64,000 nucleotides of DNA from Straminergon stramineum. Taxonomy: Eukaryota > Streptophyta > Bryopsida > Hypnales > Calliergonaceae. Below are positions 37,216-49,500 of the stretch, in pieces. Both the position numbers and the translations under genes were made by a program. The notes below the pieces were generated by a model, which saw nothing but the letters and a program-made list of their open reading frames with translations, did no database searches and was not told where the DNA came from. The stretch covers positions 38,406,218 to 38,470,217 of the forward strand of contig OY987263.1 in the NCBI GenBank assembly GCA_963920665.1, in the 5' to 3' direction. The stretch's first letter is position 1. Every line of letters starts with the position of its first letter.

Positions 37216-39189
37216 CGTATCAAACAATGATTTTCATTTTAAAAATGACCTTTCAACCCTTCAATCTCACTAACTATTAATGAAACAATTCCTTCATTTC
37301 ATCATAATAAATTTTCTTGATGGTAGACGGTCAAACAATAGTTGATATTTGATTAAATGTGTTGTTATTGGATTCTTCTAATTTTTGGCAAACCATCTTT
37401 ACAATTTTTGAAAAGATTTACTTGTTTCATTAGGCAACAAACATGACAAGCACATATAGAAGCTAATCACAAAATAATTCTTGAACTAGCATATGTGACT
37501 CTATATGTTCTACAAGGATGCAACATTGATATGTGAAGCAAACAACATGTATTTGTATATCAGATCTTGGTGATACTTTTCAAAGTTGCATAAGAACCAA
37601 AATTTTCTTGAATTAGAAAATTGGATTGCATTTTGGCACTTTTTGATACCGTTAGTGGGTTGGATTTATAGAAATGGTATCACCTTTAATTTCATTTTTT
37701 TTTTCTATTTCCCACCCTAAATCCTAAATCCTAAATCATTTAAATAATTATTTCATTAATCATCTTTGTAGAATTAAAATTGACAGTAGCTAAACTAGCA
37801 AACATCCCAACATGCAACCTAGAAGAAACAATGCACAACAAATGTCTGTAGGCTTTTGAAAAATGTATATTTGATTAGTTCATTGCCATGTCTAATGACT
37901 GAATTTGAACCTTCATGCAAATGATTAACTAGAGGATTTATCTCCAGAGAGGCTTTTTTAAGAAAGGCCCATGTATAAAAGATTTGAAATTAAAGAGAGC
38001 TATGACATTTATAGACAGAAAGAAAATTGAAAATGTATTCAATGAGATGCTTGGAGTCAAAGACATTTACACTCGAATTCTGTACTTTGAGGGAAAAGAG
38101 GTATTTTGATTTGAACAAAGAAAATCAGATCCTTCGATCAATTTTGAAGTTATCTCATCACCTCACAAGGTTAACTTCTTTCATCTTCATCTTGAAACTA
38201 GATTGGTAATTGCTAGAGTCTAACTCAGAATTGTAGTTGAGGAATTCAATTCAATTATGCCCCATATTCGATTTGTAGTAGAGATGGATTGCAATATATT
38301 GAAATGGATATAGCGAGAATTTCACACAAGTCGAGGAAATGATGTCACACCATTCAGAAGTACATACAAGACAAATGCAAGGTATTGATTATTATGATTA
38401 GGAAAGCATTGTTGCCTTTGTTTATAAGGAACAAAAACATGATTATAAGTGCATGGCAATTTAGACTAAGAATTTTTGGTTTTGTGCAAACCAAATTGTA
38501 TAATGCGTTGTGGGACTTAAATGTTTGCATGTTCTTACCTAATTTAAGATCCCAAGTCATTTGGCCTATTCTTATTGATACCAATTTTATCCTTACCAAA
38601 ATCATTAAGACACACAAATGAACAAACTAGTTGACAGATATTAACATGATATGAAATAGATATGTAGTATCAATATATTATCTTAAAAATTACCAAATCT
38701 AGTAACAAAATGTTATATTCATATTCCAATATGTATTTCTTGTAGTAATGAAAGAATATTTTATTATATATACAAGGTTCCACATCCTATAATGTTTTTG
38801 TTGCATTCACCTTCTTCTCATCCTTAGAATTGTGTCTAAATTATTTATACTTTAATTTATACTTCAAATTATTTATACTCTCACTTAATCAAACCACTTT
38901 GGAACAGCCTCTCAAAACATCATACAAATTTCAAATCATGCAATACCATCAACTTGTTAAGCTTTTAAATCTAAAATCCACGGTCATGGATCCTATGGTA
39001 ATAGGTCATATTTTTCTATATATACTAAATTTTGTTGAAAAAACATTAGACTTTTAATTTTTTTAACCAATTAAAAAAAAAATTATATCATATTTTAAAT
39101 TTCAAGACTCTAGGCTCACATAATTCCCGCTCACCACTCATAGGCTCACGTTCACATGCTCACATCCTAGCATCATTGTTCTTGAGGAA

Positions 39190-41530
39190 AACCCTAAGCA
39201 CACCTCGAGTACACTTTTATTTTTCTCATTGCAATTGATTAAAAAAATTTATTTAGGAAATTTTTATCCTAAACATTTAAGAGGAAGAAGAAGCTTGAGG
39301 TGTGCTAAAGGTCTATCTCAAGCACACTTCAAGCACAACTTTACTTTTCTCAATCCACTTAAATCAAAATCCTCCAAAAAAAAAATCAGTAGAAAAATTG
39401 TATTCCAATTTTTTCTTACAATCAAGTGCCATTGAGGTGTGCTTGAGGTGTATTTGAGGTTTGCTTGAGGTGTGTTTGAGGTTTGCTTGAGGTGTTTTTG
39501 AGGTCTACCTCAAATACACCTCAAGTAAGCTTTTAAAAAAAATTAAGATTCTTTCAAAAGTTTGTTTTAATTTTTTTTTAATTCAAATGAAATGAGAATA
39601 GTAAAAATATGTTGCAAGTGTGTTTGAGGTAAAACTCAAGGACATACCAACCACATTTGATGATTTAAAAAATTTGAATAGAAATTTACAACAAATATGT
39701 ATTTTCTCTTAAATTTTGAATGCAATGAAAAGAGTGAAAGTTTGCTTGAGGTAAAATTAAGGCTACCTCAAGAAAACACCTCAACCACACTTTAAATAAA
39801 TAATGAAATAGATATTTTGAATTAATTTTATTTTTATTTTTTTTAAATCCAAGTGCAACAATAATAGTGAAAGCATGCTTGAGGTGTACTTGACGTCTAC
39901 TGCAAGCACATCTCAATCACACTTTAACTATTCTCATTGTATTTGAATAAAAATTATTATTAAAATTTTTTTTTATCAAAATTCATATTTTATTTTTAAA
40001 AAATCAAAGTGTGCTTGAAGTGTACCTCAAGCACATTTCAAGCACACTCACTATTATCATTGTATTTAAATAAGAAAAAATATTTTAAAAACTTCATGAA
40101 AAAATTTTACTCAAAATTTGAAAAAAAATCAAAGTGTGCTTGAGGTGTGTGTGAAGTAGACCTCAATCACACCTCAATCACATCTTTTACTTTTCTTATT
40201 GCATTTCCATTAAAAATTTCTTGAAAAATTCAAAAAGATCAAAGTATGCTTGAGGTGTGTTTGAGGTGTGCTTGAAGTAGACCTCAAGCACACCTCAAGC
40301 ACATTTTGAATTTAAAAAAATTTGTATAGGATTTTTCAATATAATTTTTGTTTAAATTTTGAATCAAGTCCAATGAGAGAAGAAAAAGTGTGCTTGAGGT
40401 ATCCTTCAAGTAGACCTTAACCCCTAAAGGACCAAACGGTGTTTTTTGGCAACAAAGCGATTTCGGGTAGCTCACTACCAATGGAATTTTTATTTTTTTC
40501 TTTTGAAATTTTCACACAACATGTGCTTGAGGAGTAGCTTTAAGACCTAACAATTTTCATAACTTTTGAATACATGGTCAACAAGTTATTGTTTGATATG
40601 TTGTTTTCATTGCTCGACGGGCAGCCCGGGTGGCAAAAAAAACTTCTATAAAAATCACTTTTTTTAAAAATAAAAATTTGAAATTTATTTTCCTGATTTA
40701 TATATACATGGAAAGCTTTGAATCATTCCATTTTGATTTATGAGATGAAAGTTATGAAGAGTTTTAGTTGTGGGTAGTTTGTGGGTAGTAATGGAATCTC
40801 TACTCTACAATAAACTTTGAAGACCTTTATTTAATTCAATTTTGAATATTTTTGGAAAAAAATAAAAACTTGATGTGTAGATTGTTGATTACAACAATTT
40901 AACCATTGGGATTAGCATTTTTCAATTACATAAATAAATTATTAACAATTTAGTATTTTGAATCATTCTCTACTTCTTTCAACTTACTATTTTTTGCCTA
41001 TATGTTGTACAATTCCAAATGATCTAAAATTTTTCAAGCACATAGCCAACATGACTTGAAAAATGAAACCAAAGAATTACAAACATTTTGGACATTTTTT
41101 CATAATGATATGGCCTTGTGAAGTGCATCTGCCCGGATTTTTGCAGGGCCAAAAAAAGGCTTTTTGTCACTTCAAATGCTAATATCTTGCAATCCAAACG
41201 GTGGATATTTCTGAAATTTTTTCCACATCTTCCCAAACCAGCGTACTACAAGATCCTATGGTTACATTTGTTCAAAAATGTATTTTTTCTAAATTTTGGT
41301 ACTTGCACTAGGGATGATAGTTTGAAGTGTTTTTGGTGAAAACGTAGTCAAATACCTTTAGGGGTTAAGCATACCTCAAGCACTTTTAAGAAATAAGAAA
41401 AAAATTATTACAATTTTTGAAGACATTTTTTCTTAAACTTTGATTTGAATTTAATGATGAGAAATATAAAAGTTTGCCTAAGGTTTGCTTGAGGTAGACT
41501 TCAAGCACACCTCAAACACACCTCAAGCAT
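39190..41530. repeat. Array of CTTGAG palindromes, cluster 2
   Basis: About ten palindromic units lie near 39295, 39432, 39618, 39740, 39880, 40010, 40132, 40241, 40387 (interrupted) and 41470. The better units extend outward into matching TTCAAATGCAATGAGAATAG / CTATTCTCATTGCATTTGAA arms, giving palindromes near 100 bases. The unit at 40387 is split by the TTAA element at 40421-41364. Confidence 0.85.
40421..41364. mobile_element. TTAA-flanked element, copy A (944 bp, piggyBac-like non-autonomous)
   Basis: Ten-base inverted termini CCCCTAAAGG are flanked by TTAA at 40417-40420 and 41365-41368. The interior has no transposase frame and closely matches copy B (56218-57162) throughout, including TACTACAAGATCCTA near the right end. 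It sits in a CTTGAG palindrome: removing the element and one TTAA restores GTAGACC-TTAA-GCATACCTCAAG, which matches neighbouring units (GTAGACCTCAAGCACACC). The four-base TTAA is therefore the duplicated target, as in the piggyBac superfamily. Confidence 0.8.
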
Positions 41531-41950
41531 TTTTGTTTGTTTGTTTTTAATTTTGAATGTAATTTTTTAACACTACTTGTTTTTAAATTTTAATTCAAAT
41601 TGAAAATTTGAAAAAAAAAGGAAGAATTAAAATCATGTTTATTTGTATTTTGGTTTTTCTTTGTATTTAAATCAATTATTCATGATAGAAAACTTTAAGT
41701 TCAAATAGCATAAAGCAAAAGTTGTAAGTTAATCCTTGGAGGACGAAGTTGCATTTCTCATTGCATTTGAATCAAATTAAAAAATTATATTTTTCTCATT
41801 ATGCAAGTGATTGACTTTTTTTTCCCGTGTTCTTTGGGCGGGTTCTTTGGGCGGGGATGATTGGAATGTCTTCCCGGCCAAATGGAACCCGGGAGGAAAA
41901 GGGCCCATTCCCCAAGCCGTGTTTTGGGGGAATGGGTGGCGATGCTCTAA

Positions 41951-42895
41951 ATATAAAGACAAGAGTGTGGTTCAATTTTGTCGTTGGAAGATGTCGGTAC
42001 CACACGATTGTCCGAATTCAAAAATCCAGTCGCCATGCCTCGTTCACACCGCACCTCTCATCCCCATCTCGCGCTCATTATCTTTAGCCCCGTGCCAGCT
42101 TTCGTGATGCTCACAACAGACTCATTTCCGAAGCACTTGGACGACAGCTTATTGGATTCTCCAGGGCACGACCGCAATTTGTCTCTTGAATGTGTGAAGA
42201 ACTCTTGTGAAGAATTCATTTTTAATGAAAAAACCCTCAGAATCTCTAACTGCTTCTCATGCGGCATTAGATTCCGGAGTCGGTGTGGCCCCGCATTCAG
42301 AGTTAGCCAAGGTACTGCAGCCACTGCTTTAATTTGTAGAACCTTGACCATTTGTTTCGCTGATCGAGATGTACAGTACAGTACAGTACAGTTCTGTTGG
42401 TTGTGTTAGGAAATTGGGACGCGTTCCGTGACATTTTGTGTTGGGTTTGATCAATTCGGATGATGTGATCAAGCCTCTAATTGGGTGCTCTGTACCCAAT
42501 TTGTGTTGGGTTTGGTCTGAGAATTTCGCAGCTGATTGTAGTTGTGATCAAGACTTGGGTGGAGGAATTGCGAATTAGCTTCTGAGGGTGACCAGTTTCT
42601 GATGACGTTTCCGTCCTTGCGTTGAAGCGAAGGCTTGCGATAAAATTTGATTTTGGTAGGTTTGGTTGATTGTACGCCTCTTTGGCAGTCCAAGAAGTCT
42701 TCTTTTGCAGCGGGGTTTGATGGGAAAGGTTTTGGAGGGGAAGCGATGGCGTGGAGTGTAGTAGATGGGCGTTGTTAGGGTTTCTTTCCATGGCAGGGAG
42801 GCGCAGGATGAGGAGTTTAAAAACCAGACGTTGGTTGAATTCCAGGTATGAGTCTTTGTGACGGTTGCCACTTGGCAACATTGGCCAATTAGGGC
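41951..42895 (+). promoter_or_regulatory. Putative promoter and leader of the ANTH gene
   Basis: Composition shifts from AT-rich repeats to balanced DNA at the end of TAA-flanked element 2, so the gene's upstream region starts here. A GTACA run of four (GTACAGTACAGTACAGTACA) lies near 42370-42390. Short frames on both strands have no recognisable product. No TATA element was confidently placed. Confidence 0.35.
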
Positions 42896-44636
42896 ATGGC
42901 TGTGGCGCGATGGCTGAGAGGACGGACCAAGCTTGCCGCCGTGCTTGGTTTGTTAAAGGACCAGACAGCGGCAAGAGCCACCGGCCCGTTCTCGCACTTA
43001 CAGTTCGCGATAGTAATGGCCACCAACCATCAAGAGAGCTTGCCGGAGGAGAATTACGTGGAGGACATTCTCGCCGCGGGTGCCGGCTCTCGAATGCAAG
43101 TCTCTTTCTGCACGCGCCTTCTTGTAAAACGTCTGAAGAAGACCCAGAACTGGGCCGTGGCCGTGAAGTGTCTCGTCATTTTGCATCGGAGTATGCTGGA
43201 CGGCGGATTCTTGTTTCAAGATTTGCTGACTTACAGTTCTCTTCGAGAAGGGAAGGAGTACCTCACTTTCTCCAAGTCCAACCAGGTGTCGGAGTTTTCG
43301 TTGTGGGTGAGGAATTACGCACAATACTTGGACGAAAGGCTTCGATGCGCATATGCTTTGAAGACCCATCTTGACCACAGGTGGAAAGCCGAGATCACGC
43401 AGAACAGGGTGGCGTACATGGGGTCCGAGGAGCTTCTGTATCAGTTAGAAAGTCTTCAAAGTTTGCTGCAGGAACTATACTAGTGCGATCCCGAGGTCGA
43501 AGCAGGGGAGCATCCTGTCATTCAAGGCGCCCTCGTGTTAGTAGTGATGGATGGCTACAAGGTGGTTTCCGAAATTCGGTTCCGGATTCAGGAAATGTTA
43601 GGGAGAGTGGATGTCCTGGCGCTTTCGGAGAGCCTTGCTGTGCTTCACAATTGCAAGAGAGCTGGTATTCAGATGCAAGCCTGGGAGACTTTTCTGGAGA
43701 ATTGCAAGGAGTTTCGATTGCTGTCCGACGTGCCCTTGCCAGGGAAAGCGATGGTGAGCAAGCTTGAAATACAGAAGTTGACGGAGAGTATTCAGAGCTT
43801 ACAGAAAGAGCCGAGTGTTCCTTTGTTTACAAGGTCGGTGTCGACAGGCGGACAAGGGATGACTGGAAGTCTTCCTCTCCAGAGCACAGCTCGACAGCCA
43901 TTACGAATAAACGGTGAGTTTCATGTCACATCATCCTTCTTCTCTGACTAGGAATTCAATTGCTATCTCTCCTTTTCCTTTCGGTTTCGCCCAGAGCTCT
44001 CTAATGACACTCGCTGTAGTTGCACATTCCCTGTATTTTCTGGGAATCTCTCCTGTTGTGTGTCCATCTCTCCTGCTGTGTATACATCTCTCCTGTTGTG
44101 TATTCATTCGACAATTTCCACATGCCAAGTTCTGAGTCCCTGGCAAGCTGCTCATTTCCCCCGAGGCAGTGTAATTCAGGAGGGTTGAATGTCGTGTCTT
44201 ATGAATCGTTTCAGTGATTCCATTTTACGGATTGAGTAGATAGCCATGTGAGTTAACCCCTAAAGGACCAGGGGTGCAAAAAACAGTGTTACAGAAGCCA
44301 CCTGGTGGCCTTATGGTCCTTCAGGGGTTAAGAGGTCTTTGTGGTTACTATATAGAGCGTTCCTCATTATTTTTCCCTTATTCCTTTTCCCCTCTACCTG
44401 CTGCAACATGTGCAGGGCCAGGTCATCTGCAAAGAACTTCAAGTCAGCCATTGAGCCAGCTGCCGCGACGAGTGCCAGGCACAAACCAGGAATTCTCTTA
44501 CATTTCAGAAAATGTACCCTACGTCCGTCACTCCAGTGCCGACCTTATTGATCTTTCTTTTGACACAGATTTCTCTAGTCATGTAGGTAAAAGCTCTGTT
44601 CCTCAAAATCTATTCCGAGACCTCATCACGTTTTGA
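42896..44636 (+). pseudogene. ANTH-domain clathrin assembly protein (AP180/CALM type) with in-frame TAG
   Basis: AP180/CALM proteins bind phosphoinositides through an N-terminal ANTH domain and recruit clathrin at the plasma membrane or TGN. Two exons, 42896-43913 and 44416-44636, join in phase 1 (AACG then GTGAGT; TGTGCAG then GGCCAGG), giving 413 codons. The ANTH domain fills exon 1: FAIVMATNHQE at about residue 36, RLLVKRLKKTQNWAVAVKCL near 90, then FSLWVRNYAQYLDERL near 135 and AWETFLENCKEF near 260. Exon 2 encodes a Ser-rich tail with DLIDLSF, a clathrin/adaptor-type acidic Leu motif. An in-frame TAG at 43481-43483 (codon 196, between LLQELY and CDPEVEAG) interrupts the domain, while the frame stays open for 216 further codons. 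It may be a recent nonsense mutation, an allele or a sequence error. The single intron carries a 71-bp transposon. Confidence 0.8.
44257..44327. mobile_element. 71-bp TTAA-flanked miniature element in ANTH intron
   Basis: Termini CCCCTAAAGGACC and GGTCCTTCAGGGG are flanked by TTAA at 44253-44256 and 44328-44331. The interior has GCCACCTGGTGGC, a small palindrome. It is the shortest member of the CCCCTAAAGG family in the window, and its right end resembles the left end of the element at 27029. Confidence 0.8.
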
Positions 44637-46512
44637 GTGAGGACTTCATTGCTAGGCATACATTTCGAATTACTCACATCGACAAGTTCTCCTCTCTTTC
44701 AGTTGATTGATGCAAGAATATGATGTCAAGTCGTGAGCATATGGTTCTTGAGTATCTGTACATTAGTGAGGCTAAGTAAATACGAACTACGTGGTGTACA
44801 TGCTTCACGAAGATCCCTCAGAGACAGCCTTAGGAATCCTTCAGAAGGATCTCTGCTAACCTGATTGAATTGCTTTTGCACGTGATGTCGCTCCTATTTT
44901 TACCCCGTAGTTTGGCATTGTAATTCCCTGAGCAGCCTGACTAGGCTTGTAGATACAGCCAATTGTATATCCGTGGAAGATCTAAGCCCAAACGTCCCCA
45001 GTAATCACAGAAGGCAACGTATGCCCTATGCAGTGGTTATGAGGATTTGCTCGATCTTCTGCTTATTATGTTCTATTTTAGGTCTTTGAGTAGTCATCTG
45101 CACGTCAGTCTGCTCATTATTAAAAAAAATAATTCAGCATCAACAGTCACTAGCCCGTCCTTTCCCCCTTGCTTAATGGTTTTTAGACTTTCCAAATATG
45201 ATTCAAAAATACACGAGTGTGACTCTACCCTCCAAGGCTTAACTTAAAGATAATTCACAGAAATTATAAAAATTCTCCAAAACATATATTGTTGTTTTCA
45301 AAAATTAAAGGTTTGTCCCATTTCCCTTCATGTCCTGAACCTCTAATTGTAAATTTTTTGACTAACTTATTAATATCAACGCACACCAGCTGAAGTGAAC
45401 GGATTTAGAGAGTTCTACCCTTCAGTTGCCTTAAACTCTCTCCCCTCTGTGATCAAGCATTTCCGTCTTGCAGTGTCTTCGCGTAGGGGGATGCAGGTGC
45501 CGCTGCCCCGTGATATTGCACCTCTTCCTCGACGGTAAGATCAATTGGTTACAGAGCTGTGGTTCCGATTCACCGTGAGCTTCTGTCTAGTCGCCGCCAT
45601 GTCCACGCTCTACTGCCACACAGATTTCCACGTTGAACAACTTGAATTTGATGACGCCCGAAGAAGATGCTTCTTCAGTCGCGCGTGGAATGGACGGAAC
45701 ACTTGGTGCGTGGCACGACGACGAAGCTGTTGTTGCTGCAGGCGCTCGAACAAACTTGGGAAGACAGTTTTTCAGCTGTTGCGGTGCAAGAGTGTTCATG
45801 TCGTTGCTGGGCTGGTGTGGATGGGATTGGAGATGTTGTGCTCGCATGAGTCTATCGTGAGCGGCGTCTCGGCGGCGTGTCCTGCGCGCCATACTGGCAC
45901 CCCAGCTGCTAGTGGGGCTGAGCGCACCTGGAGACACTTCGATGTTTTCATTGATCTGCGCACGTTTCTTAAAATCAGCCTTTGACGCAATGGCAGTTTC
46001 TTTCGCGAACCCTAAACCCTGAAAGCCTCTCCACATGGATTCGAAAATATGGCGAAATTTCATAAGATTGGAATGCAAAGTTCAAAGTTGATCATGTTCT
46101 GAAGAACTGGAACAGTGGTTCTCGGGATTATCACTGTTGGTCCGTTGTAAACGGATGAAAAGAAAAAAGTTAATGATTTTTGAAACTACGGAATGAAAAT
46201 TTCAAATAGCCAATGCGAGGCAAGTAGCTATGTGAGAAAGCAGCTGAGTATGGAAAGCGAACGGGTAATATATCACCATAGTACTGGAGTTCAAATTTCC
46301 CGAAGGCTGGCTGGAACAGTTTTGAGTCTTCCAAATTTGAACTAGAGTCGTAGAAGTTGGACCCCTCAAAACTGCACCAGCCCAGTTGAACCTCACATCT
46401 CGACCCGGCCCGTCCAAGACTTAGAACTCTAAATTGAAATTTTGAAAGCCTATATTAGCACTTGAAGCACTAGTTTTCCGAGTTCTGATTCACCTTTACG
46501 CGCTCTGCAATT
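44637..46512. other. Intergenic region between ANTH and AP2 genes, with unassigned overlapping frames
   Basis: The genes converge here, so both 3' untranslated regions should lie within it. At 45545-46078 composition is more balanced, and long frames exist on both strands (146 codons plus, 163 codons minus). Neither has a motif I recognise, and they overlap antiparallel, so at most one is coding. The rest is AT-rich without repeats. Confidence 0.35.
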
Positions 46513-49500
46513 TCAATTTGAACGAACATGACCATTCCAGCGTTGAATGCCTTTGCGGATTGAAAGTTGATTTGTGGATTGTACCTTATTTCCTGGGATT
46601 TGCTCCACCACTCCTGGATGAGGAGCTGCAAATGCGCTTGCAGCAGCTGGAGGAGAAGTGGAATCCTGATTTGGCTTTACTGATTTACGGGTCGAGCGCC
46701 TCTTCTTTTGTGGGGGAGACGACGGTCTCTGTGGCACACTTGGTCTCTTGGATGTAATTGTTTTTTCTTGATTTCTCATTTGCGTGCCCTCTACTGCTTC
46801 TGATCATTGCACAATTCACACTGATTAGTACTGCTTCTAGAAATCTGAGCGCCATGTTATGCTAATTCAAGGACTCAGCGTTGCCTCTCCTATGGGAATT
46901 CGCAATGTCGATCTTGGTCTTTTACATGGGAATAAATTCTGAAATATCTAGCGCATTGTCAAGTAACAAGGTCCTTGATGTAGATATATGATACCATTTA
47001 ATTTGCCTAATACTACTGCTTGCCAATTCAGGTGAACCCAAACTGTGATCAGGTTCAGACATTCCGACACCTGGGAGCTGATGTTACTGGAACTTCGATC
47101 ATTCCATCATTTCGACGGAAGATTAATAACATGAACTCAAACTACAAAGAGTATTGCTACGTAATGATGATCTCTTAGAAATGCAGCATCAATTTCATGG
47201 AAAAGACCTTGTAATAATATTGCGAGGGGAAAAAAAAATCCAAGTTCCGACTTACCCGGATATAACGCTGCAAATCGTTGGGATGCGTAAGAGGGCATGT
47301 TCCGAACATGGTGTGTGTCGAGGATCAAATTGGCCAGTGCTCCGAAAGAATCCCGCACTGCTTCTTTATATACGGCTCTGTGGTTCATTCCATACAAGGA
47401 GACTATGAAAGCAGGCTCTCTTATGTCCTCTAATTATTTACTTTTCCAATTTCTTCCATTTGAATTCATTGCAGACCACAGGCGTAGACCACACGCGTAC
47501 TGATGGAAGCCAGGTTTCCTATAATTCCAGATATCGCAATGAATTGTCCTATTGCTATTTGGAGTAAGGAGGGACAATTTCCATATATGCGAGAACTAGG
47601 AGCCCTCCATTTTCGCGTTTACGGACTTGACCTTAATAATTCATGCAGGGTTGGATCTTATTCAATCCAACATCTCTACTGAGGAACGATGCATCACAAT
47701 CCTAATGAAGGACTAGACCATGAGATTACAAAAAACTCTGAAGAATGAACAAGTGAAGGGGCTGAACAGGATTGAGTACCTGGCTGCATCCTCTTCATTG
47801 GCGAAGGTCCCCAAGAGCTTTGACCTTCAGGACAAACAGTAATTCCGAAACCTCAGGAACCAGTAAGCCACCAGTGCCCGAGAATTGTGATACTCAGCAG
47901 CACAAAGCTATTTAAACTAGGGCTGGTCTAGATTGCGGTAGCAAGTACACTGTCTCGAAAAAGCCAGTGTTGTTAACATAGGCCAGTATAATGAACTTAA
48001 TCCAATCGAAGTTTGAAACCTAGTGATTTCCATAGCATTCTAAACTAGAATCTCCACCTTTGTAGAAAACATACCCGTAAATGGCTTGATAAAAGTTCTT
48101 GACATGCTTTACTCCAGGATACGAGATCTGTGCTCCAAAGCCACGACTGTCTCGGCGTAGATAAATCACAAGTTGTTCTTTGCTGAGCTTATACAACTGG
48201 AAAATATCACGAGTCACAAACATTAATTAGAAACAGATCATCCTCTTGAATTGATGCTCTGCAAAAAATTCTCTACGACAGGTCCTTGATTGATCCATAG
48301 TCGAATAATACTGACAAACGTTTCATCGATATCAAGTTCGTTACTAGAGGCGAGTTTGTTCGGAGTGCTGTCCAATTATCTCATTAACTTCAATTTCTTT
48401 ATTTTGGAGAGTGTGAGTATTGTGAAATTCCACTGGCATTGGAGCTTGTAAAACTAGGGAGGGTCCTCTGTGGTACAATTTCGAGAATTATGCAGATCCT
48501 TATCCAGAAGACCATCTGGAACCAGAGATTTATACCAGTCCTTGTTTTTAGTCTTCGTGCACTTGACTGTGTCATTCAACATTTTGTGCTTTGTAAATCT
48601 GTATAATTCTTGAATTCTTTAGAATGACAGCAAATCTGTATAATTTTTGAGAATTTAGACAGATTTCCTATCGAGAAATGACCACAGGTTATGGGTTACT
48701 ATCAATATCATTTCGATCAGAAATTAATTCTAGTGAAAGTCAGCAAGGATGTCTTACATAAGAGATTATCAGTTGGTAGCTTTCTGGTTTGAAGTTGATG
48801 TCCACATCCGGCCCATACAGCATAAGGGCAGCTTGATCATACGCCCTGTTGGAACACACCGACCAAATATTTACTGCCAATGAAGGTAACTACACCTAAT
48901 TTCGTCCTCTTTCTAAAACTGCAAAGTCTAGATTCCTGTCTAAAAAGTACTTCGGTACTTCCACTATTCATGAGAGTCTGTGGTTCGTTACCCTAAATTT
49001 TCTTTTCAGCACTTTGAAAATTTGTGGTTTATTCACATGGTGTCCAAAAAATGCATTCTAAGAGAATCTAAAATCCCTTTTTGACTACCAACAAGACCTT
49101 ACTAAAAAGTTTTCAATATAATAATGGAAACCATGCTAAATTTCTTCTTTGTGCGATTTTAGGTGTAGTTACCATAAGGCTTCAAAGCATGAATGTTCCA
49201 ACCGAGCAGACTGTCTATCATCTACAAGTTGTCTAATTAACTTCCAGTGCATGCTTACATAGCCATCCTATGGAATCAGGATTATTTCTAGTATAGGATA
49301 AGTGGACAGCATGTACAATCTCCTCATCATATGGAAGAAATAGACCGCATTGGTGTGTTGGGAAACTGAAATATTCAAGCACATGTATCTAACTTCTTCA
49401 ATCCAGGAAACACAGAGGCAGGTTAAGGTATTGGCAAACCTGGCAGCATCTTCTTTCGTTCCAGATGCCCCTGCACACAATGAAAATTTGCATAAGATGA

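Larger units (their letters stand above)
33621..41947. mobile_element. TAA-flanked element 2 with GAGCAT termini, composite, 8.3 kb
   Basis: The left end GAACATTGCCACCCATTT and right end ...GGGTGGCGATGCTC correspond to the ends of element 1, with TAA at 33618-33620 and 41948-41950. It shares one TAA with element 1, so the two lie head to tail. Inside are tandem repeats (34051, 36155), a foldback copy (36655-37215), a second CTTGAG palindrome array (39190-41530) and a nested TTAA element (40421-41364). No gene was found. An alternative is that these are two unrelated single ends; the matching order of left end, palindromes and right end in both copies argues against that. Confidence 0.5.

Noticed and set aside
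42998..43378. Minus-strand frame of 126 codons across the ANTH exon
   Set aside because: Shadow of the ANTH coding strand; no motif of its own.
46625..46646. Possible miR172 target in the last AP2 exon (PAAASAF coding region)
   Set aside because: The peptide recalls the AAASSGF site, but the bases match the usual target at only about half of positions, and one codon is missing.
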